Virus record (IMG/VR): IMGVR_UViG_3300027793_000235
Span: 1 to 28,526 of that record
Source: a virus
Reading direction: 5' to 3' (one strand)
DNA length: 28,526 bases
A program made the translations under genes and the position numbers. How positions within the stretch are numbered: the first letter of the stretch is position 1; each line of letters starts with the position of its first letter. The notes below the pieces were generated by a model. That model was given only the letters and a program-made list of their open reading frames with translations, was not told the origin of the DNA and searched no databases. Below are positions 16,447 to 24,986 of this stretch, piece after piece.

Positions 16447-19400
16447 TCACATTCCGCTATCTAGGTATCTGTCGAATATCATATCTCTTGATAGATATCT
16501 TTCGTATATATCAGCAAATTGTACATCTCCACGTTTAAGTTGATTCACATAGAAATCAAGCATTAATCTTAAATCTGCATTTGATTTAGCGTCAATGCTA
16601 CTCACTTGTCTACCCCTAAGTTTCTTTGCAAACTCTTCACGAATCTTTAGGTATAGAGAAACCGATTTCCAAGTTGGGTCATCAGCGTTATCTTCCATGA
16701 ATCGCTCATCAGCCACAATTCTTTTTAGGCCAATGACAACCTTAGCGGTTTTTAATCCATCGATATCTTTGTAGTCTTGATACCAGGCAGACGGGACATT
16801 GGTTTGCTCTCCAGTAACTGGGTCAATCTCTGTTGATAGTGCATCTATTACAGCTTGACGCATTGCCTTTAAGTCAGAGGCAGCACTCTGTTCATATGAT
16901 GTCAGCCCACGCTTCTCTAGCTCTAGGTCTAGTAAAGCTGTAGCCTTGCGGTACTTGGCCCAACCCTCACGAGCTTGATTCTTTTGAGCTGCCTCAATAG
17001 GAGTCTGCTTGCCACGGAACTTCTCTGGTGTGCCAGGAGAGATAGATGTCTCTGATTGCCACCAGTATGCTGTTGGGTCATACTTAGCAGCATTGCTGCC
17101 ACGGGTAACTAAACCAATAAGCGTTGAGTCATACTGATTCAATTCAGCAATTAAACCCTTGTATCGCTTAGCATTTTGTACATCGTCCATTGTGGCACGA
17201 GAGCCAGTAGGATTCTTAGACAGTGTAGTAGCAAATGAGAAGTATTCTGGGAAGTCATCTAGGAATTTAGCATCTGCACCTAGGCCATACTTCTCTGAGT
17301 ATTGTCTCCACTTATCCATATAGAAACGATAAGGGCTGTTAAACTGTGGGGAAAATGGTAGAAGTAAAGATGCAGCAGTACGCATATTGTAATACGCATT
17401 TACTTTCTTGACGATTTCTCCCTCAGAAAGATATGGGCGCATCTCTTCTCTAGCCTTCTGTTGTTCAGTCAACCATATAAGTTGGAACATCTTGGCATAG
17501 TCGGAGTTCTCTTGCCCCTCTAACTTCTCCCATTGACGGCGTAACCATGTAGGAGCGAACTGCTTTATAGAAGCATCAGGGCCAAATGGGAAGGCAAAGC
17601 CTAGAACTTCAGATAGTTCTGGCTTTAATTTCATAACATTAGCTACTGGAATAGCACGCAATGGGCCTAGGTTTACACCGAATGGATTACCTTGGAAGGC
17701 AACATCTAGGCTTCGCTTGCTAATACCAATCTCATCAAGGGTTGATAAGCCCTCTCCGATGAGTGGTAACTTCTTAAATATCTTAGGAACTTGTAGCCAC
17801 ATTGTATCATTAGCATTATATTCTTTATTAGGTGGTACTGGCTCACCATTTTCATCAACTACCAAACCTCCACGGTTTGGAGCGTTCCAGATTACCTGTG
17901 CGCGATATACAATTTGTGGCTTATCGGCAGCAATCCTGAGCCATGTCTTGACAGCATTCTCTTGAGCTGAGAAGAATGGCATAATAAAGCGCATCACATA
18001 CGCAGCATTAGTGCGGCGTTCTACGTTATAAAGGGTAGACTTTATACCCTTGAGTGCATCAGCACGGGCTGACTTTTCTAATGCAAATTGGATAGCTTCA
18101 AACTCTTCACGTGGAATTGACTTACCCTTTAATTGCTCTAGGGTAGCAATGCGACTAGCTATGCTCTTGCGATATAAATCAATAAATAATGGATGACGTG
18201 CCAAAGCATCTTCAGGCATTGTAGCTAGCCATTTAAATGATTGATTAATTATTTTCTTAGATATTCCAACGCTACGAAGATTTAGATTTTCATCAAGTAA
18301 ATGTCCATGAACTACTGGCAGTTTCTCTGGGTCTTTAACTGCATTACGTAAAAATTGCTCATTTACTTTTGATGTGCCAGTATCTGCTGTTACTACTAAA
18401 CCCTCATCAAAAACATATTTTGGGTGCATCTCTGGTGGAACATAATTCTCATCACGTACCTTACCAGCATTTGGCCCATAAGTTTCTGGAAATTGTGGTT
18501 GTTTATTATTTTTAATTTGTTTTGGAAATTTGCCTACTTCAGCATCAGTTACCATCTCTGACTTATTTCCTTTAACTACCCGAACTGGAACATATTCTAC
18601 GCCCTCAGCGAGTGCAGCTTGAAGCCTATGGTTACCTTCTCCGATATATGCTAAACCTGTTTCATTATCATAAACAACCATAATTGGTTCATTGTATGTT
18701 TCGCCACGGAAATCTTTACTAAACCCTTTACCTTCTCGCAACGATTTACGATAGAAATCTATTGCTTCTTTGTTCCCAGCAACGTTTCCCGACATGTCTT
18801 TAAGGGAGGAAGTCCTTACAAAACCAACTACGCTTCTCGTGCCTACTATTCCACCACTACCGCCATCACGGTACTCTTGCAGACCAGGCCATTTATTTTT
18901 AAGTGTAGAATAAGAACCCATAAGTTCTTGACGAATTCCGTATCCTTCAGGAATATAGTTATCAACAAAGCCTTTGACTGTACTTACATATTCTGTTGAG
19001 TCTGTTTTTGCTAGATTCAGGCGGCTTCTTAAACCAGCTTCACCCTCTAGCCATCTACCTACATCCTCAACTCTTTCGCCAGCAATAAGCTTGCGAGCTA
19101 CGGCAGAGTTCATGAAGTCTTCATTGATAGCCTTAGTCCAAGACTGATAGTACTGTGGGTCTTCAGGGCGAACAGCTCCACGACTCTTTGACATAATACG
19201 TGGGCCATATAGGGCTGAATAATCCTGTAGTAAAGAACGGAATGTGGTATCAGAAGATGACAGTTCTCGGAATAGTTCCCCATTAGGGCTTCCAAATGCA
19301 TCGTTTACTGTATATACTAAACCATCTGCTCCATTAATGCTACTTGCAATATCAAGAGCACCTTCACCTTCCTTGAGTTTCTTAGAAGGTATAGCAACTT

Positions 19401-21513
19401 TTTCTAGTTCAGATAAATATTTATTTTGTCCATCATATACTGCTAGCTTAGTCTTTAATTCTTGGGTTAGCGCTACGATTCTACCAGTGATATCTGCATT
19501 TTCAGGCTCAAGTGCTAGCTTTCCGTCTAGTTTCTTAAGGCCATTCTGCAGTTCAGTAATTTCGCGCCCTAAAGATTGCAGGCCAATACGAACTTGGTTT
19601 ACATCTGGACGTTTGACCATCTTAAATCTGTCAACTAAGCGTGACTTGGTAGCAAAATCAGAAACATTGTTCATTAAGTTACGGCTACCAGGGCCTAAGT
19701 GGCGCAGAGATGCCATAGCTCCTACGGTTGCCCATATACGAAGCTGGGAATCTACAGCATTTCGAACAGGATAACCTAGGCGAAGTAGTACTGAAGCCTT
19801 CCACAAGTCAGAAACGCTCTCTTGAATGTCAATAGTGCGTCCAGCTAGAGCCTTAATGACACTACTATTAGCGCCAAGCACTCTATCAATCTCATCAAAG
19901 TTTGCAATAGGTAGGAAGTTTGCTGTCTGAGACTCTAGTAATGGTACTCGAATCATACGATTCTCAATAGCATCCCAGAGGAAACCTTCTTCTCTAATCT
20001 CACGCATCTTTCCAGAGCGAGCAGAGATATGGAAATTAAATAGTTCTTCTGCTGTGTTTAAATCAACACCATTCTTAGCAGCAACCCTACGATATCCCGT
20101 TCTTTCTAGTTCGTTAACAACTAGGCCACGGGCTTCAGGAGATACCGCTGCAGCATAACGAGTAATAAACTGTGCCGCTTCGTTGTCACTCATCAAACGC
20201 TTTGAGCGCAAACGTTCTACTGTTGCAGTGATTTCTCTAATTGATTCACCATCGTTTAGATTAACTAAACCACTAGGGCGTTCTCTTTGAGACCATTGTA
20301 CTATAGAATATAGTTTATGATACGGAGTAGGTTGATACATTGTAACGGTAGCATCGCCTACATCACGATTATAATAAGGCACGGTACGAGCCGTAGCTTT
20401 GAATTTTCCTGTTGCTGCTTCACCAAGACCAATACCTCGTGTGGCTGGAGCTTCAGCTGCAACCTGTTGCAATTGTCCAAAGTATCTATCGTGTTGAGCC
20501 CATGCTTGAATGTATGCTCTATCCTGAGCAATCTCTTCAGGGGTACGCATAATGAACTGAAGCATATCTTCTTGCTGTCCGCCAAGCATTCTCTCTTCTT
20601 CACGAAGTAGAATCTTTAAAGATGAACGGTCAAGCTCACCATTAGCAATACGAATAGGTTCTGCCAAGTCTGGACGGCGTAGTTCTTCTAAACGCTTAAT
20701 ACCTGAATCGTCACCAAGAATAGCAAGCATTGTATCTAGCGCTTCTTCTTTAGTGCGTGTCTGTCCTAGTAAGTAGGCAACATCTGTCTCATTGTTAGTT
20801 GCTCTAACCCAAGGATGAGCAGCAGCCCATACAGCATCATTGTTTGCAAAGTCTTCTGCTAGGTTAACATACTCATTGACTTCATCGCCAGCACGAGCAA
20901 CGCGAATCTTTTGAATAGCTTCCCAAGCGTCATCTACACTGCGAATTGCCTTGACGGTTTTTCCAACAATTAAAGTTGGGTCAAATGCAAACTGCGCTAC
21001 TGTATCTAATGAGCCAGAGATTGCTCTACCAAATACGCTCTTTGAGAAAGCTTCTTTTCTTTTCTTCTCATCATAGATGTTAAAATCTTCATCAAGAAAC
21101 TCAGGGGTAATCTGGTCAGGCAATAATTTAGCTGGGGCTAAAAGAGCTGAAGCAGCAGATTGTCCTATTGAAATTTCATTACGAGCATTCCATGCTCTTT
21201 GCAAACCACTTCTTGAAAAGTCCTGTTGTCCAGCTACTAGGAAAGCAGCGCTTAATGGCTCACGAAGAATGTTCTGTGCTGTTTTATCAGCTGCTGCTAT
21301 AATACCGCCGATAGGGCGTCCAACGTTCTTACCTAAATCAATACCAGCTTGACGCAAAGTATTTGTAAATCCATTAAATTCTTCTCTGTCGTTAAATGGC
21401 GCAGTAGCTATATCCCAAACAAACTTAGCTGGTGAGACGACAGCAAGGCCAACATCTCCAACCCAGTCAGCTGTACCTCTAGCCAGCTTACCTATTCTGT
21501 TCCAAATCTCCAC
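16447..21513 (-). CDS. 1688-residue polyvalent-type internal virion protein with ParB-like insertion
   Basis: This gene is about a fifth of the late operon. Residues 1-150 form amphipathic helices (WVGDVGLAVVSPAKFVWDIA, then AAADKTAQNILREPLSAAFL) that could enter a membrane. Residues about 660-715 look like a coiled coil. Residues about 861-1037 hold an inserted domain with PIMVVYDNETGLAYIGEGNH, then RLQAALAEGVEYVPVRVV, the sulfiredoxin/ParB fold core with its Gly-X-His-Arg motif. From about 1168 the segment AAYVMRFIMPFFSAQENAVK, then RAAADKPQIVYRAQ-like helices and MRTAASLLLPFSPQFNSPYR resembles the conserved C-terminal part of very large actinophage and marine phage virion proteins of the polyvalent type, which enter the cell with the DNA. 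The size, place beside the portal and lack of a signal peptide support an ejection role. Enzymatic activity cannot be claimed. Confidence 0.65.
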   Translation of the reverse strand: MEIWNRIGKLARGTADWVGDVGLAVVSPAKFVWDIATAPFNDREEFNGFTNTLRQAGIDLGKNVGRPIGGIIAAADKTAQNILREPLSAAFLVAGQQDFSRSGLQRAWNARNEISIGQSAASALLAPAKLLPDQITPEFLDEDFNIYDEKKRKEAFSKSVFGRAISGSLDTVAQFAFDPTLIVGKTVKAIRSVDDAWEAIQKIRVARAGDEVNEYVNLAEDFANNDAVWAAAHPWVRATNNETDVAYLLGQTRTKEEALDTMLAILGDDSGIKRLEELRRPDLAEPIRIANGELDRSSLKILLREEERMLGGQQEDMLQFIMRTPEEIAQDRAYIQAWAQHDRYFGQLQQVAAEAPATRGIGLGEAATGKFKATARTVPYYNRDVGDATVTMYQPTPYHKLYSIVQWSQRERPSGLVNLNDGESIREITATVERLRSKRLMSDNEAAQFITRYAAAVSPEARGLVVNELERTGYRRVAAKNGVDLNTAEELFNFHISARSGKMREIREEGFLWDAIENRMIRVPLLESQTANFLPIANFDEIDRVLGANSSVIKALAGRTIDIQESVSDLWKASVLLRLGYPVRNAVDSQLRIWATVGAMASLRHLGPGSRNLMNNVSDFATKSRLVDRFKMVKRPDVNQVRIGLQSLGREITELQNGLKKLDGKLALEPENADITGRIVALTQELKTKLAVYDGQNKYLSELEKVAIPSKKLKEGEGALDIASSINGADGLVYTVNDAFGSPNGELFRELSSSDTTFRSLLQDYSALYGPRIMSKSRGAVRPEDPQYYQSWTKAINEDFMNSAVARKLIAGERVEDVGRWLEGEAGLRSRLNLAKTDSTEYVSTVKGFVDNYIPEGYGIRQELMGSYSTLKNKWPGLQEYRDGGSGGIVGTRSVVGFVRTSSLKDMSGNVAGNKEAIDFYRKSLREGKGFSKDFRGETYNEPIMVVYDNETGLAYIGEGNHRLQAALAEGVEYVPVRVVKGNKSEMVTDAEVGKFPKQIKNNKQPQFPETYGPNAGKVRDENYVPPEMHPKYVFDEGLVVTADTGTSKVNEQFLRNAVKDPEKLPVVHGHLLDENLNLRSVGISKKIINQSFKWLATMPEDALARHPLFIDLYRKSIASRIATLEQLKGKSIPREEFEAIQFALEKSARADALKGIKSTLYNVERRTNAAYVMRFIMPFFSAQENAVKTWLRIAADKPQIVYRAQVIWNAPNRGGLVVDENGEPVPPNKEYNANDTMWLQVPKIFKKLPLIGEGLSTLDEIGISKRSLDVAFQGNPFGVNLGPLRAIPVANVMKLKPELSEVLGFAFPFGPDASIKQFAPTWLRRQWEKLEGQENSDYAKMFQLIWLTEQQKAREEMRPYLSEGEIVKKVNAYYNMRTAASLLLPFSPQFNSPYRFYMDKWRQYSEKYGLGADAKFLDDFPEYFSFATTLSKNPTGSRATMDDVQNAKRYKGLIAELNQYDSTLIGLVTRGSNAAKYDPTAYWWQSETSISPGTPEKFRGKQTPIEAAQKNQAREGWAKYRKATALLDLELEKRGLTSYEQSAASDLKAMRQAVIDALSTEIDPVTGEQTNVPSAWYQDYKDIDGLKTAKVVIGLKRIVADERFMEDNADDPTWKSVSLYLKIREEFAKKLRGRQVSSIDAKSNADLRLMLDFYVNQLKRGDVQFADIYERYLSRDMIFDRYLDSGM
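18402..18933 (-). other. ParB/sulfiredoxin-like domain inside the 1688-residue protein
   Basis: Codons for residues about 861-1037. The core pattern is a strand (EPIMVVYD), a turn, a second strand (LAYIGEG), then the NHRLQAALAEG helix and the strand VEYVPVRVV. The His-Arg after Gly is where ParB-like proteins contact CTP or nucleic acid and where sulfiredoxins bind ATP. The DNA here looks more AT-rich than the flanking codons, and the flanks are Asn/Lys/Pro-rich linkers (KQIKNNKQPQFPETYGP). This suggests a domain acquired by insertion. Confidence 0.65.
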
Positions 21514-21515
21514 TA

Positions 21516-22043
21516 TTAAATAGCCTCCACTGATGGAGCAGCTCTCATCAATGCGTTAATAATTTGACGAGTATCTTCAGATGTATCGTCTCTGCCTTGA
21601 ATGTATGAAAGAACTGAATAGTAAGAATCTATATTAGATTGAAATTTAGCATCACCTTGTCCGCCGCCAGGAAGCGTTAAAGCTTCAGGGCCAGGAGTCA
21701 TCATACCTATTGGATTAGCAAGAGAGCCAGTTGTGATATCTTCTTCTCCACGAAGTGATGGGTCAGCAATTCCTACTGTTGGAGCAAGTTCTGATGCAGG
21801 AATACGTAATGGTCGAACGCCACCTTGGGTAGCAGTAGCGGTAGTTATTACACCAGGCGCACCAGACATTTGCTGAGTTAGAGCTTTAGTAGCACCAGAG
21901 GCTCCACCGCCAGATGGGCGAAGTTGCATAGCCTTTGCGGCTTTTTTACCGCTTTGTCCATTTCCACCATTAGGAGAAATCTTATATGGATTGTTTTGTC
22001 CCGCTGTAGGGCGCATACCGCCACGATTCTCAGTTGTTGCCAC
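21516..22043 (-). CDS. Gly/Pro-rich virion-associated protein, function unknown
   Basis: 175 residues from GTG at 22043, chosen because GAGGAGG lies six bases upstream; the ATG at 22049 abuts that site. The first 130 residues are rich in Gly, Ser, Thr and Pro and low in hydrophobics (GGNGQSGKKAAKAMQLRPSG, then GITTATATQGGVRPLRI-type segments), so probably flexible. The C-terminus is an acidic helix (FQSNIDSYYSVLSYIQGRDD, then TSEDTRQIINALMRAAPSVE). It sits between the 80-residue and 1688-residue genes and overlaps the former. It may be a linker or chaperone for the giant protein. No family recognised. Confidence 0.5.
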   Translation of the reverse strand: MATTENRGGMRPTAGQNNPYKISPNGGNGQSGKKAAKAMQLRPSGGGASGATKALTQQMSGAPGVITTATATQGGVRPLRIPASELAPTVGIADPSLRGEEDITTGSLANPIGMMTPGPEALTLPGGGQGDAKFQSNIDSYYSVLSYIQGRDDTSEDTRQIINALMRAAPSVEAI

Positions 22044-22272
22044 GAGCATCCTCCTCAGGACTATAAGAATATTCTTCTGCTGATAACAGCATACCCTTGG
22101 CTAACCAAGGATTCATGTTTTCACTTACATCTGTCATAAGATAGCGTGTGCCTTCGTAGTCACTCCACTCACTTACTAATACCCAGCCAGTACATATCTG
22201 GCTTTCTGAATCTTCTAACTCTTCAGCAAGTACTCTCATCGCCTTTTCAATGGCTTGATTAAACTTACTCAT
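22030..22272 (-). CDS. Small acidic protein of an actinophage-like type
   Basis: 80 residues, acidic (many Glu and Asp). Motifs are AIEKAMRVLAEELEDSESQI, then CTGWVLVSEWSDYEGTRYLM and NPWLAKGMLLSAEEYSYSPE. The GWVLV-EWSD-EG-RYL layout is one I recognise from small actinophage proteins of unknown function. Its ATG overlaps the stop of the proteasome-like gene (ATGA), which suggests coordinated production. An adaptor for the hydrolase or a chaperone for the giant protein is possible, but this is only context. Confidence 0.6.
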   Translation of the reverse strand: MSKFNQAIEKAMRVLAEELEDSESQICTGWVLVSEWSDYEGTRYLMTDVSENMNPWLAKGMLLSAEEYSYSPEEDARGNN

Positions 22273-22814
22273 TTGAGTTGTTCTTCTACTTGGTATGGTG
22301 GGGCTGTGTATACACTAATTCGTGCAGCCACTTCCATTGCACCGATGACATCGCTACCCGCGTAAAGCGCTCCAAGAGCGTAACTACCACCGCTTCCGAT
22401 TGCGTAGAATCCTTCTTCACTTTTCATTACCGCCAAATCTTGGTCAACATCAAATAGCTCACCACCTACTGCGATGAGAAATTGAAATCTTAATCCATCT
22501 TTATTCTTATCATGAGCTTCATCAAAGTTGTAACCATTCTCTGTAAGACACTTACGAAGAGAAGGCATAGCTTTGACTATCATGTAGCGATAGACATCTT
22601 TCTTGTCTTTCGCTGAGAATACTGGTGGAATCCAAATGTTCTGGGCAATGTCGCAGGGTGATACTTCTCCTGCTCCTGCTATTAGTAACGCGCCGCGTGA
22701 TGATATCTTACGCATAAATGGATGTGAGTAAGATTTACCGCTATCGTCTGTAATGCGACTGTCGGCAACAATGACAGATTTATCTTTATATTCGACACCG
22801 ATAATCGTTGTCAT
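22269..22814 (-). CDS. Proteasome/HslV-type N-terminal threonine hydrolase
   Basis: 181 residues, the length of HslV. After removal of Met1 the first residue would be Thr, the nucleophile of the family. The family frame is present: MTTIIGVEYKDKSVIVADSR has Asp at position 17 of the mature protein, MRKISSRGALLIAGAGE provides the Lys equivalent to Lys33 (here at mature position 35) and the Gly-Ala-Gly turn, and FYAIGSGGSYALGALYAGSD provides the Gly-Ser-Gly-Gly loop near Ser129. Hydrolases of this type assemble as rings and cut proteins at the centre. A very strong AGGAGG ribosome site precedes the gene. It follows the portal gene, where many phages have a prohead protease, and no other maturation protease is visible. 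Head maturation is the natural inference. Degradation of host proteins is an alternative. Confidence 0.8.
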   Translation of the reverse strand: MTTIIGVEYKDKSVIVADSRITDDSGKSYSHPFMRKISSRGALLIAGAGEVSPCDIAQNIWIPPVFSAKDKKDVYRYMIVKAMPSLRKCLTENGYNFDEAHDKNKDGLRFQFLIAVGGELFDVDQDLAVMKSEEGFYAIGSGGSYALGALYAGSDVIGAMEVAARISVYTAPPYQVEEQLK

Positions 22815-22828
22815 TGTCCCCTCCTAGA

Positions 22829-24550
22829 TTATCTAAGTCCTGCTAATAAACTCATTATATCTGGAACTCCGCCCGCTTCTGGGCCTGGAGTAATAGCGCC
22901 TCCTACTGGGGCGCCAGCGGGAGCAGGGGACGGTTGCTCAACCATCGGGGCACCAGCAGGAGGAACTTGTTCGACGGGTGCGAAGATTTCTTCAATCGCA
23001 TCCTCTATCGCTTGTCCTTTTTGGCGAGCCTTAATCACCTGTGCAATCTTAGATACTATCTGACTTGCATCTCCACCACCTGCAGCAATCTGTGGAATTG
23101 CTTGGGTGTATGCTTGAAGTGATGCAACAAGTGCTGCACGCATATCTTCAATTTCAATCTTCTCAACTTCTTGACCAACGTTAACAGTAAATGGTAGTTC
23201 ACGCATTGCCATATCCTTGGAGATTAATTTACCACCAAGTGCCTGTAGCATGAATATCAAACCTTGTGCTGGGTTAAGACCAGCAAGCATACCGTAGCGA
23301 ACATCAGCTGAGTAATCATTCTTGATGTCCTTCTTAGGATTATAAGTAATCTCGTAAGGAGCACCAGCATCTACACCGCGAATTGTCTTCTCTTCTGGAA
23401 AGATAAGTTCATCAACCTGGAAACAAATCTGAATGACGTCACGGAGGGCGCTGGCGAAGATTGCCTGTGCAGATTTGACCTGAGTATCGAACGCACCCAT
23501 GAGAGCCTGTACGCCCTGACCCGTGACAATCGATGCATTAATGTTACCTGTACGTCCCTCAGGGTAACGTGCTCCAACACGCAATTCTTGATTAAGCAGA
23601 GTCTGCTCAGTGAATGCGCCTTGTGGCAGTGTAAGCTCTACGCGTCGTACGCCAGCTGGATTTGATGTGCGGATAACCGCATCGCCACCAAGCTGTAGCT
23701 CTTGTACATCTTGTGGAAGTACGATAGGAGCTTGTACTGATTTCTCTGCTGCTTCCATAGCAAGAAGAGCAAAGCGGTTGCGGAGCAACTGAATACCTAA
23801 TATGTCATCAAACTGTCCACGCAGTTCACCATCAATAGATGGTTTGCGGGCTACAACAATCATCATCTTACCAAGAGGATTCTTAGCTTGAGATAATACA
23901 AGATTGTTTTTATCTGGTAGATAGATTACCGATTGGTCTTTATCATAGTAACGAACCATTTCGATAAGAGAGTTTAACTCTTGCTTGTATCCAAGTCCAC
24001 CAAGGAGCGCACGCTCATACTCAGGGAATTGTGCAACAAGCTCACCGAGTGTCATAGAGTAACGCTTAGCAAATGCTATGCATCGTCCATATCTATCAAA
24101 CTCTGGATATGCACCAACTGGATTCTCTAGACGAATACGAGGTAGCTTAGCTTCTGAATCTAATTCAATTACAAATGGTAGGAAGCCGTAGGTTATATAC
24201 CAGTCCGCTCCCGAGTACATCTGCACAGCCATATCCGAATGGGCAAAGTAATTGCTCGCAATACGAGTACGCTTGTCAGCAAAGCTGCGAGCCCTGTCTG
24301 AAACCGAATTCGCCGCGGAGCAGTTGACCGCAGGCAGAGGCGCCATGACTTCAGATAAGTCTCTAGCAACAATGTCAATAAAATTCGCAACGACATTTGC
24401 ATCTACCCCATCTGGAAAGAAGTCAGGATATACGCTGGCAATCTGACCTTTGCGGACAGCAAGAACGTCTTGATTACGAGCGTCCCTATCTGCATTACGA
24501 AAGCGCAACGAGTCAACTCGTGCTGCAATCTGTTCAATTGAAAGTGCCAT
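22829..24550 (-). CDS. Portal protein
   Basis: 573 residues. The N-terminus (AARVDSLRFRNADRDARNQD, then FIDIVARDLSEVMAPLPAVN) and the helix-rich body with NYFAHSDMAVQMYSGADWYI, GYKQELNSLIEMVRYYDKDQ and FDDILGIQLLRNRFALLAME fit the portal class that starts with a helical wing domain. The stem and crown region, about 360-470, has AFDTQVKSAQAIFASALRDV and helices toward the C-terminus. The last 80 residues are Pro/Ala/Gly-rich (PPAGAPMVEQPSPAPAGAPV), a low-complexity tail. A portal is the ring through which DNA enters and leaves the head. Place after the terminase and ahead of the hydrolase fits the usual order. Confidence 0.8.
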   Translation of the reverse strand: MALSIEQIAARVDSLRFRNADRDARNQDVLAVRKGQIASVYPDFFPDGVDANVVANFIDIVARDLSEVMAPLPAVNCSAANSVSDRARSFADKRTRIASNYFAHSDMAVQMYSGADWYITYGFLPFVIELDSEAKLPRIRLENPVGAYPEFDRYGRCIAFAKRYSMTLGELVAQFPEYERALLGGLGYKQELNSLIEMVRYYDKDQSVIYLPDKNNLVLSQAKNPLGKMMIVVARKPSIDGELRGQFDDILGIQLLRNRFALLAMEAAEKSVQAPIVLPQDVQELQLGGDAVIRTSNPAGVRRVELTLPQGAFTEQTLLNQELRVGARYPEGRTGNINASIVTGQGVQALMGAFDTQVKSAQAIFASALRDVIQICFQVDELIFPEEKTIRGVDAGAPYEITYNPKKDIKNDYSADVRYGMLAGLNPAQGLIFMLQALGGKLISKDMAMRELPFTVNVGQEVEKIEIEDMRAALVASLQAYTQAIPQIAAGGGDASQIVSKIAQVIKARQKGQAIEDAIEEIFAPVEQVPPAGAPMVEQPSPAPAGAPVGGAITPGPEAGGVPDIMSLLAGLR

Positions 24551-24567
24551 TATATCCTAACTAAATC

Positions 24568-24978
24568 TTAGTATGTGTTGTAGGTAGGGTTAACATTCTT
24601 GGAACCCTTACCTGTAATTCCACCAGAAGCACGGCCTGTAATAGCTCTTTTTGTTCTAGCCTTACTTGCTGCTTCTTGACCACGACGCTCTGCGCTTTGG
24701 GCGCGAAGTGCGCTACGCTCTAGTTCAGCAGCACGTGAGTTCGACATCAATAGAGCAGCTCTAGATTCTTCTTTTGTAGGATGTGAAAACGCACGAGCAA
24801 TCTTCCCTAATCCTTTTGCTTTGCCACGACTAAGATTCATTGCTGTTTCTTGAAGTTCATATTCTGCCTCTGAACCGCCGTACATTCCCGCACTAGATGG
24901 GTCTTGGTTAGCGTATAGTCTTGCCTTCTCCGCTTTGCGCTGTACTTTAGCAGCTGACTGGCGCTTTACTTTTGCCAT
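24568..24978 (-). CDS. Small Ala/Arg/Lys-rich protein between terminase and portal
   Basis: 136 residues from the ATG at 24978, chosen because AGGA lies seven bases upstream and the upstream terminase stops at 24987. A start at 25008 would overlap the terminase and lacks a ribosome site. The protein is strongly basic with long charged helices (MAKVKRQSAAKVQRKAEKAR, then SRAAELERSALRAQSAERRG) and a Gly-rich end (TGRASGGITGKGSKNVNPTY). No family recognised. Its place and charge would fit a packaging accessory or a head-internal protein. Confidence 0.55.
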   Translation of the reverse strand: MAKVKRQSAAKVQRKAEKARLYANQDPSSAGMYGGSEAEYELQETAMNLSRGKAKGLGKIARAFSHPTKEESRAALLMSNSRAAELERSALRAQSAERRGQEAASKARTKRAITGRASGGITGKGSKNVNPTYNTY

Positions 24979-24986
24979 GTTATATC

